From NCBI GenBank assembly GCA_002869465.1, contig PKSW01000451.1, forward strand, positions 1 through 6,071: a stretch of 6,071 nucleotides of DNA, in the 5' to 3' direction. Each line of letters opens with the position of its first letter. The first letter of the stretch is position 1. The translations under genes were made by a program, and so were the position numbers. Below, piece after piece: positions 1-5,541 of this stretch. Origin of the DNA: Marinilabiliales bacterium (lineage in GTDB: Bacteria; Bacteroidota; Bacteroidia; Bacteroidales; F082). The notes beneath the pieces are model-generated. The model searched no databases and was not told where the DNA came from. It worked only from the letters and a program-made list of their open reading frames with translations.

Positions 1-63
1 CATCAAATTTGAATACCTTTATTACGGTTTTTCAAATAGTTCCATATACAATTCCGCAGTAAT
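1..63 (+). other. Left-edge leader of mgtE, possibly including the 3' end of an upstream gene
   Basis: Two of the three forward frames stay open from the window edge. One reads to a TGA at 65-67 and would overlap the mgtE start as ATGA. The other reads to a TAA at 60-62, one base before the mgtE ATG. Either could be the tail of a co-transcribed upstream gene, but neither peptide end (…YNSAVI or …YTIPQ) is one I recognise, and a 20-codon open stretch can occur by chance. The same stretch contains TACCTTTA at 14-21, one mismatch from the Bacteroidetes -7 box TAnnTTTG; its -33 partner would lie outside the window. So mgtE could be in an operon or have its own promoter here. The sequence does not decide between these. 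Confidence 0.25.
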
Positions 64-1434
64 ATGATTGATCAAAAAACAGTTCGCCCTATAGAAACAG
101 CCCGCATTTTACTCGAATCGAATAACAGGGTTGAGTTAACAAGCTTTCTCGAAACTGTATCCTCAACTCAGTTGGTTTACCTGATGAGCAGACTGCATAA
201 AGACGAACAGCAAAACCTCCTAACCCTGCTCAATCCTGAAGATGCAGCGTATGTAATTGAAGAATTACCCGATGCTCAGGCAGTTGATATCATTGAAGAT
301 ATGGATGTTGAAGATGCGGCCGCCATCATCAACGAAATGATGAGTGATGAGCAGGCAGACCTCATCATGGAATTGCATGAAAAAGATGCAGAAGCCATTT
401 TAACTGAAATGAATCCTTCTGAAGCTGCCGGACTTAGAAAACTGATAGAATATGATCCTGAAACTGCCGGCGGATTAATGCTCACTGAGTATATAAGTTA
501 TAAAGAAACAGCCACTGTAAAGGAAGTCATTGAGGACTTAAAAAAGAACTCGGAAAAATATAAGTATTATCATGTCAGATACATTTATGTGCTTTCAAGA
601 CAAGGTGTGTTTTTAGGAGTCCTCCAAATGCAGGATTTGTTGCTGGCAGATCCAAGCCAGCACCTCTCAGAAATTGTCATCAAAGATGTGATCGCCATTC
701 ATGTGAATGCTTCACTTGATGAAGTAAGCGATCTTTTTGATACCCATGATTTTTATGGCATTCCTGTTATTGACGACCACAAAAAGCTGATTGGTATTTT
801 GCGAAGAAAAAATGTGCTGGAAGCCATCAATGAAAGGGCTGCTTATGAACATCTCGAAACCCAGGGTATTGTCGGTGGCGATGAGTTGAGAACCATGCCG
901 GTATTTCTTCGATCACGCAGACGGCTTTCCTGGCTTTCAGTCAACATTCTCTTAAACATTATCGCGGCCAGTGTCATTGCCTTTTACCAGGATACATTGA
1001 GCACTGTAATTGCATTGGCAGTTTTCCTTCCCATCATATCCGATATGAGCGGATGTTCTGGGAACCAGGCTGTTGCAGTTAGTATGCGGGAGCTTTCTCT
1101 CGGCACAGTGAGGCCAACTGAAATGTTAAGAGTTTGGTTTCAGGAAATTTCCGTTGGGCTCATCAATGGTTTGGTGCTTGGCATCCTGATCGGTCTGGCA
1201 GCTTATTTATGGAAAGGGAGCATCTACCTGGGGCTTGTAGTTGGTGGCGCACTCGCCATAAATACCATTGTGGCCGTTTCGATTGGTGGCACAGTTCCCT
1301 TATTCCTTAAAAAGATAAATGTAGACCCGGCCCTGGCATCTGGCCCCATTTTGACAACAATAACCGATATGATTGGTTTTTTCCTCGCCCTGAGTTTCGC
1401 AACAATTATGATCGCTCATTTGGGTGGATTATAA
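64..1434 (+). CDS. mgtE: Magnesium transporter/channel MgtE
   Basis: This 456-residue protein is full length for MgtE (family usually about 450). MgtE is a homodimeric inner-membrane Mg2+ channel gated by cytosolic Mg2+. The order of parts is canonical. An acidic, helical MgtE N-domain (about 35-125) is built of short repeats such as EDAAYVIEELPD and VEDAAAIINEM. The conserved junction YDPETAGGLM follows at 130-139. A pair of CBS domains lies at about 140-195 and 203-258, then a connecting plug helix (about 260-288) and five predicted membrane helices (about 291-309, 312-328, 360-382, 386-410, 428-452). The pore motif FLPIISDMSGCSGNQA is at 321-336. The last helix carries DPALASGP (421-428) and TTITDMIG, whose Asp435 matches the Asp of the Mg2+ selectivity site in Thermus MgtE. 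ATG 64 is the first start after an in-frame TAG at 37-39. No Shine-Dalgarno sequence is present. Identification is very secure; Mg2+ gating is inferred from the family. Confidence 0.97.
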   Translation: MIDQKTVRPIETARILLESNNRVELTSFLETVSSTQLVYLMSRLHKDEQQNLLTLLNPEDAAYVIEELPDAQAVDIIEDMDVEDAAAIINEMMSDEQADLIMELHEKDAEAILTEMNPSEAAGLRKLIEYDPETAGGLMLTEYISYKETATVKEVIEDLKKNSEKYKYYHVRYIYVLSRQGVFLGVLQMQDLLLADPSQHLSEIVIKDVIAIHVNASLDEVSDLFDTHDFYGIPVIDDHKKLIGILRRKNVLEAINERAAYEHLETQGIVGGDELRTMPVFLRSRRRLSWLSVNILLNIIAASVIAFYQDTLSTVIALAVFLPIISDMSGCSGNQAVAVSMRELSLGTVRPTEMLRVWFQEISVGLINGLVLGILIGLAAYLWKGSIYLGLVVGGALAINTIVAVSIGGTVPLFLKKINVDPALASGPILTTITDMIGFFLALSFATIMIAHLGGL

Positions 1435-1449
1435 ATTTTATACAGTCAA

Positions 1450-1483
1450 TAAAAACAACTATTAGAAGCCTATCATCAGGCTT
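1450..1483 (-). terminator. Weak candidate terminator hairpin at the end of the LpxR-like gene
   Basis: A perfect 6-bp inverted repeat, AAGCCT at 1466-1471 and AGGCTT at 1478-1483 with a 6-nt loop, lies over the last codons of the minus-strand gene, just before its stop at 1462-1464. On the minus strand it is followed by a short T run (A1451-A1455 on the plus strand), but 10 nt intervene between stem and T run. That is not canonical. The 27-bp gap between the convergent stops has no better hairpin, so this is the only visible candidate. Confidence 0.25.
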
Positions 1484-2394
1484 GCATAAGCCCAGCGATG
1501 CCACAGGGCTGTCGGAAATGTAGGTGTTATAACCTCCTGGCCTATTTCGAGTTTTAGCTTTTTAAAAACCAGGGTGCCGCCAAATCGCGTATGCCAGATA
1601 CTTGAATTTATAAAAGGAATGGTTCTACCAACTCCCTGATTATAAGCACCTCCCTGAATGGCAGCATTATAATTTACAAAATAGAGATCTCCAGCTACAA
1701 AAAACCATAATTGCCATTTCGTTGACGAATCAATTCCAATATGACGGAAATAATCATCAAATTTACCTACCCGAAAATAGCCTCCTACCTGGGCCTCTGT
1801 ATGAGGGATTCCCAGCTTTCCACCCACATATGCATTTAATTCAAACCAACTAACATTCACGATTCCCTTTTCAATCATGGCTGAGTACTGAAAGCAGAAA
1901 TCATTACCTACCTGTGTGTCCCAACCTTCAACATGATCAGCTATAGAAATATTGCGATGCAAGGTATTTTGAAAATATCCTCCTCCGCTGGCTGGTCCCA
2001 TAACACCAATTTCCAGAGCCGAAGTGAGTTTGTATCGACTTCGATTGTTAAAAGATTCTTTTTGACTACCAATCAACAAATAAGAAGCATAGGGATGGTC
2101 AATACCCTTCACCTGGGGTACATAAATTTCAATAGGTGTATATATCTTATGTGTTAATGTTAATGAATAGTAATTTTTGCTTTGTTTACCATGCGGAAGC
2201 AATATAAAATTCAAAGGTGATTTTTTCATAAACGCAGCGTACACTTTCAACTCAACACCATTTGAATAATAATGATCTGTGAAAAAGGTCATGTCATTAT
2301 CTACTTTAAGTTCAAAGATTAATTCCTGATTGACTTTCTGGGCGAAAAGAACCGAAGAGAACAAAAAAAATGATATGATCGCAAATAGTCTCAA
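1462..2394 (-). CDS. LpxR-like (DUF2219) outer-membrane lipid A deacylase family protein
   Basis: This 310-residue protein is an outer-membrane beta-barrel of the LpxR/DUF2219 family. LpxR of Salmonella removes the 3'-acyloxyacyl chain of lipid A in a Ca2+-dependent way. A signal peptide spans residues 1-18 (Arg2, a hydrophobic run, then VLFA|Q), and the chain ends in Phe310, as barrel proteins often do. Family motifs are visible: VDND (31-34), DHYYSNG (40-46), IYTP (84-87), DHPYAS (99-104), GPASGGGYFQNTLH (133-146) and EGWDTQ (156-161). Asn33, Asp34, Ser44 and His146 match the Salmonella active-site Asn, Asp, Thr and His. The expected Glu is not at the same spacing, although Asp153 is close. 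The start is TTG: an in-frame TAA lies directly upstream, and the first in-frame ATG (Met35) would remove the signal peptide and active-site residues. Family membership is firm; deacylase activity on this organism's own lipid A is inference. Confidence 0.85.
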   Translation of the reverse strand: MRLFAIISFFLFSSVLFAQKVNQELIFELKVDNDMTFFTDHYYSNGVELKVYAAFMKKSPLNFILLPHGKQSKNYYSLTLTHKIYTPIEIYVPQVKGIDHPYASYLLIGSQKESFNNRSRYKLTSALEIGVMGPASGGGYFQNTLHRNISIADHVEGWDTQVGNDFCFQYSAMIEKGIVNVSWFELNAYVGGKLGIPHTEAQVGGYFRVGKFDDYFRHIGIDSSTKWQLWFFVAGDLYFVNYNAAIQGGAYNQGVGRTIPFINSSIWHTRFGGTLVFKKLKLEIGQEVITPTFPTALWHRWAYASLMIGF

Positions 2395-2413
2395 TTAATA
2401 TTCAATATTTACA

Positions 2414-2444
2414 CAAATTGAATATAAAATTACATCAATATCAA
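2414..2444 (-). promoter_or_regulatory. Candidate promoter of the LpxR-like gene
   Basis: Read on the minus strand, TCAATTTG (plus 2414-2421) differs from the Bacteroidetes -7 box TAnnTTTG at one base. A TTG (plus 2442-2444) lies 20 bp upstream of it, as expected for the -33 element. Transcription would begin roughly 15 nt before the TTG start codon. Part of the surrounding AT-rich sequence could give similar matches by chance, so this is tentative. Confidence 0.3.
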
Positions 2445-2560
2445 GCTAAAGTCAAAATGTAACATTTATTTAAGAAATTATTGATGCTATATCATTCGGA
2501 ATTAATCCAAAATATTCTGATTATTTTTATGAATCATATATTAAGATATGATCTTCTCAT

Positions 2561-2597
2561 TGCATCTCAATTAGAGATGGAAATGCATCTTCAATTA
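2561..2597 (+). repeat. Near-perfect direct repeat TGCATCT(T)CAATTA with an internal inverted repeat
   Basis: TGCATCTCAATTA at 2561-2573 recurs as TGCATCTTCAATTA at 2584-2597, differing only by one inserted T, with starts 23 bp apart. Overlapping the first copy is a perfect 6-bp inverted repeat, CATCTC (2563-2568) and GAGATG (2574-2579), with a 5-nt loop. There is no T tract after it, so it is not a terminator. It may be a regulatory binding site or a chance local duplication. Confidence 0.5.
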
Positions 2598-2638
2598 CTG
2601 GCGACAATCCCTTTGAATGAGAAAAACTGTCGAAAAAG

Positions 2639-2673
2639 TGATTGACAAAAATGACTGGTCATGATTGACAAAA
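2639..2673 (+). repeat. Direct repeat TGATTGACAAAA flanking a small palindrome (operator-like)
   Basis: Two identical 12-nt copies of TGATTGACAAAA lie at 2639-2650 and 2662-2673, again with starts 23 bp apart, about two helical turns. Between them is the inverted repeat ATGAC-TG-GTCAT (2651-2662), which shares its last base with the second copy. The unit sits about 117 bp before the clpC -7 box. Tandem sites on one face of the helix with a central palindrome look like a binding site for a dimeric regulator, but no regulator is identified. The embedded TTGACA resembles a sigma-70 -35 box, but no matching -10 follows. Confidence 0.5.
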
Positions 2674-2789
2674 CCATTTTAACATCCATTTGTTGATACC
2701 TTTTCGTAAAATAGACCGATAATATGGAAATATATCAAACCTTTAGGCTAATTAAATGTTAAGCGTAAAGCTGGTGTTTATGGATTATG

Positions 2790-2797
2790 TAATTTTG
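2790..2797 (+). promoter_or_regulatory. clpC promoter -7 box (TAATTTTG)
   Basis: TAATTTTG is a perfect match to the Bacteroidetes -7 consensus TAnnTTTG and lies 22 bp before the clpC ATG. It would give a leader of roughly 15-20 nt. The -33 element is weak: the best nearby match is CTG at 2771-2773, with slightly short spacing. The A-rich leader AAAAAAGAATT before the ATG is typical where Shine-Dalgarno sequences are not used. Confidence 0.6.
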
Positions 2798-2819
2798 TAA
2801 AAATTTCTAAAAAAGAATT

Positions 2820-5396
2820 ATGGAAGCAAAATTTTCTCAGCGAGTAAAGGATGTGCTGTCATACAGTCGCGAAGAAGCCGTAAGGTTGGGAAATAATTAT
2901 ATAGGACTTGAACATTTGTTGTTAGGGCTCATACGTGAAGGCGATGGTTTGGCCATACAAATGCTCAGCTATTTTGGTATTGATCTCAAGCAAGTCAAAA
3001 TGAGTATCGAAGATGCCATCAAAACAAATAATACCAACACGCTTAAACTGGAAAATATCCCGCTCGTTAAACAAGCTGAAAAAGCGCTGAAGATCACGTA
3101 TCTGGAAGCCAAGCTTTTTAATAGCGAATTAATCGGCACGGAGCATCTCTTACTGGCGATTTTGAAAGACGAAAATAACCTGGTAACAAAAAAACTGGAA
3201 GGACTGGGTGTGAATTATGACAATGTGAAAGAAGAACTGGCTTCGATTATCAAAGATAAAAAGGAAGACCCGGGATATTTTGACCCAAAATCTGAATTAC
3301 CCGGCGAAACAGAAGATGATCCGGAGGGCGGACAAAAACCATTTGGTGGCGGGATGAAAAAAACAGCCGATCCGAAATCCAAGACACCCGTTCTGGATAA
3401 TTTTGGCCGTGACCTGACCAAACTGGCTGAAGAAGGCCGACTCGACCCTATTGTAGGACGTGAAAAAGAACTACAACGCATTGCTCAGATTTTAAGTCGC
3501 CGGAAAAAGAACAACCCCATCTTAATCGGGGAACCCGGTGTGGGTAAATCTGCCATCGCAGAAGGACTGGCATTACGTATTATCGACCGGAAAGTATCAA
3601 GAGCCTTGTTCAATAAGCGCATTGTAACCCTCGACCTGGCTTCGTTGGTAGCAGGTACAAAATACCGAGGACAATTTGAGGAGCGCATGAAAGCAGTCCT
3701 CAATGAACTTGAAAAAAATGATCACATCATTCTTTTTATTGATGAAATTCACACGATCGTAGGCGCGGGAAATGCATCAGGATCACTCGATGCTTCTAAT
3801 ATGTTTAAACCTGCCTTGGCCAGGGGCGAACTGCAATGTATCGGTGCTACTACGCTGGACGAATACAGGCAGTATATTGAAAAAGATGGTGCCCTCGAAA
3901 GAAGATTCCAGAAAATACTAGTTGACCCAACAACTACTGAAGAAACCATTGATATTCTGAAAAATATCAAAGAAAAATATGAAGACCACCATCTGGTAAA
4001 ATATTCAGATGAAGCTATCAAATCATGTGTTCATCTGACTAACAGATATATCAGCGACAGGTATTTGCCCGACAAAGCTATTGACGCTTTGGATGAAGCG
4101 GGTGCGCGTGTGCACATCAGCAATATTCATGTACCTGCAGAGATCATCAACCTGGAAAATTCCATTGATGAAATCAAAGAAAAGAAAACAGGGGCTATCA
4201 AAGCTCAGAAATTTGAAGAAGCAGCTCAGTTCAGGGATATTGAAAGACAATACACTGAAGAACTGGCCAGGGCTAAAAAGCGCTGGGAAGAAGAAGCCAA
4301 AATCCACCGTGAAGAAGTTTCTGAAGAAAGTGTTGCCGAAGTGGTTGCCATGATGACAGGCATCCCGATGAAAAATATTGCGCAAAGCGAAAGTCAGCGG
4401 TTGATCAATATGGAAACTGAACTTCAGACGGATGTAGTTGGACAGGATGAAGCAATTAAAAAAGTAGTAAAAGCTATCAGGCGTAACCGAGCCGGGCTGA
4501 AAGATCCTAACAAACCCATTGGTTCATTTATTTTCTTAGGGCCCACAGGTGTTGGTAAAACATACCTGGCCAAAATGCTGGCAAAATTCTTATTCGATTC
4601 TGAAGACGCGCTTATAAGGGTTGATATGAGTGAATATATGGAAAAATTCGCCGTATCACGACTGGTTGGAGCTCCTCCCGGATATGTCGGATACGAAGAA
4701 GGTGGGCAGTTGACAGAAAAGGTCAGAAGAAAACCCTATTCAATCGTATTGCTGGATGAAATTGAAAAAGCACACCCGGATGTATTCCATCTGTTGTTGC
4801 AGGTATTAGATGATGGCTTATTAACTGATGGTTTAGGTCGTCGTGTTGACTTTAAAAATACCATCATCATCATGACCTCTAATATTGGATCGAGACAATT
4901 GAAAGACTTTGGACAGGGCGTTGGTTTTAGTACCTCAGCTAAAAAATCAAGTAAAGCAACATATGCTACCGGTGTAATTGAAAATGCGTTGAAAAGAGCA
5001 TTTGCACCTGAATTTCTGAACAGGATTGATGATGTTGTCATCTTCGAATCTCTCGAACGTGAAGATATCCACAAGATCATCGACATTGAGCTTTCTCACC
5101 TATACAAACGTATTGATGAGATGGAATATAAGATTACTGTAAGTGATAAGGCCAAAGATTACATCATTGAAAAAGGATGGGATGAACAATTTGGCGCTCG
5201 GCCGCTGAAAAGGGCTATTCAGAAATATATTGAAGATCAGCTGGCGGAAGAGATCATTAAAAGTTCACTTCACCCGGGTGATACCATTGTTGTGGACCAT
5301 GATGCTAAAAAAGATGACATCAGTATCACTATAAAAAAAGCGAAAAAACCAGCTGAAAAAAAGCCCACTGCGAAAAAAAAATCAGATAAAAAGTAA
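2820..5396 (+). CDS. clpC: ATP-dependent Clp protease ATP-binding subunit ClpC (AAA+ unfoldase)
   Basis: This cytosolic hexameric unfoldase feeds substrates to ClpP. The 858 residues show two N-terminal Clp repeats (about 4-70 and 80-145; NNYIGLEHLLL at 25-35 and SELIGTEHLLL at 102-112). A long charged/glycine linker follows (about 146-190). AAA1 has Walker A GEPGVGKSA (237-245), pore loop KYRGQFE (281-287), Walker B ILFIDEIH (304-311) and arginines 361-362. A coiled-coil M domain with a UVR motif (about 445-490; KFEEAAQFRD at 464-473) marks ClpC rather than ClpA or ClpB. AAA2 has Walker A GPTGVGKT (574-581), pore loop GYVG (621-624), Walker B VLLDEIEK (643-650), sensor-1 Asn688 and sensor-2 GARPLKR (792-798). 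VGF at 701-703 is the expected ClpP-docking loop. The chain is about 50 residues longer than Bacillus ClpC because of the linker and a lysine-rich tail (839-858). All catalytic residues are intact. ATG 2820 is the first start after an in-frame TAA. ctsR, mcsA and mcsB are not adjacent. Confidence 0.97.
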   Translation: MEAKFSQRVKDVLSYSREEAVRLGNNYIGLEHLLLGLIREGDGLAIQMLSYFGIDLKQVKMSIEDAIKTNNTNTLKLENIPLVKQAEKALKITYLEAKLFNSELIGTEHLLLAILKDENNLVTKKLEGLGVNYDNVKEELASIIKDKKEDPGYFDPKSELPGETEDDPEGGQKPFGGGMKKTADPKSKTPVLDNFGRDLTKLAEEGRLDPIVGREKELQRIAQILSRRKKNNPILIGEPGVGKSAIAEGLALRIIDRKVSRALFNKRIVTLDLASLVAGTKYRGQFEERMKAVLNELEKNDHIILFIDEIHTIVGAGNASGSLDASNMFKPALARGELQCIGATTLDEYRQYIEKDGALERRFQKILVDPTTTEETIDILKNIKEKYEDHHLVKYSDEAIKSCVHLTNRYISDRYLPDKAIDALDEAGARVHISNIHVPAEIINLENSIDEIKEKKTGAIKAQKFEEAAQFRDIERQYTEELARAKKRWEEEAKIHREEVSEESVAEVVAMMTGIPMKNIAQSESQRLINMETELQTDVVGQDEAIKKVVKAIRRNRAGLKDPNKPIGSFIFLGPTGVGKTYLAKMLAKFLFDSEDALIRVDMSEYMEKFAVSRLVGAPPGYVGYEEGGQLTEKVRRKPYSIVLLDEIEKAHPDVFHLLLQVLDDGLLTDGLGRRVDFKNTIIIMTSNIGSRQLKDFGQGVGFSTSAKKSSKATYATGVIENALKRAFAPEFLNRIDDVVIFESLEREDIHKIIDIELSHLYKRIDEMEYKITVSDKAKDYIIEKGWDEQFGARPLKRAIQKYIEDQLAEEIIKSSLHPGDTIVVDHDAKKDDISITIKKAKKPAEKKPTAKKKSDKK

Positions 5397-5418
5397 AATT
5401 CTATCTAAACAGACGTTT

Positions 5419-5444
5419 AAACCGGGAGCATTCCCGGTTTTTTT
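5419..5444 (+). terminator. Rho-independent terminator after clpC
   Basis: A perfect 9-bp stem pairs AAACCGGGA (5419-5427) with TCCCGGTTT (5432-5440) across the tetraloop GCAT and runs straight into a seven-T tract (5438-5444). It begins 23 nt after the clpC stop. It should separate clpC transcription from the acyl-CoA dehydrogenase gene downstream. Confidence 0.92.
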
Positions 5445-5508
5445 ATGCTTATAATTAGCTGATCAGAATTTATAAGATATATCATACATCATAATAAGAT
5501 TCAAATTA

Positions 5509-5516
5509 TATCTTTG
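5509..5516 (+). promoter_or_regulatory. Promoter -7 box (TATCTTTG) of the acyl-CoA dehydrogenase gene
   Basis: TATCTTTG matches TAnnTTTG perfectly and lies 25 bp before the ATG at 5542. Transcription would start near 5521, leaving a leader of about 20 nt. No clear TTG is found at the -33 position; that region is A/T-rich. With the terminator upstream, it supports an independent transcription unit. Confidence 0.6.
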
Positions 5517-5541
5517 TTGCGAGTAACGAAAACATGAACAT

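Larger units (their letters stand above)
2395..2819. other. Divergent intergenic region with repeats between the LpxR-like gene and clpC
   Basis: This is 425 bp of AT-rich sequence between two divergently read genes. It contains the candidate promoters for both, a 13-nt inverted repeat AAATGT-A-ACATTT at 2455-2467, an inverted repeat CATCTC/GAGATG at 2563-2579, and two independent direct-repeat pairs (2561-2597 and 2639-2673) described separately. One forward ORF of 53 codons (ATG 2484 to TGA 2643-2645) is open here. It has no recognisable domain, no clear promoter and no ribosome-binding signal, so it is not called as a gene. I see no tRNA, riboswitch or mobile-element ends. Confidence 0.7.

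Noticed and set aside
1933..2157. 74-codon plus-strand ORF opposite the LpxR-like gene
   Set aside because: It overlaps conserved LpxR motifs on the other strand and shows no recognisable protein features.
2643..2670. TTGACA boxes as sigma-70 -35 elements
   Set aside because: No TATAAT-like -10 lies 16-18 bp downstream, and Bacteroidetes promoters use TTG/TAnnTTTG instead.
2561..2673. CRISPR array or mobile-element ends
   Set aside because: There are only two copies of each short repeat, with no uniform spacers, terminal inverted repeats or transposase nearby.
2756..2800. 14-codon ORF ahead of clpC as a leader peptide
   Set aside because: It overlaps the -7 box at 2790-2797, so most of it would lie upstream of the transcription start.
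4081..4353. 90-codon plus-strand ORF in another frame of clpC
   Set aside because: It is a shifted reading of the Lys/Glu-rich ClpC M domain; the ClpC frame is intact and conserved throughout, so this is a shadow.
4023..4385. 120-codon minus-strand ORF inside clpC
   Set aside because: It lies entirely opposite the conserved AAA1/M-domain coding sequence, is low-complexity and Phe-rich (the complement of Glu/Lys-rich codons), and has no promoter or recognised domain.
2820..5396. ClpA or ClpB instead of ClpC
   Set aside because: The UVR-containing short M domain and the VGF ClpP loop fit ClpC; the long ClpB coiled coil is absent.
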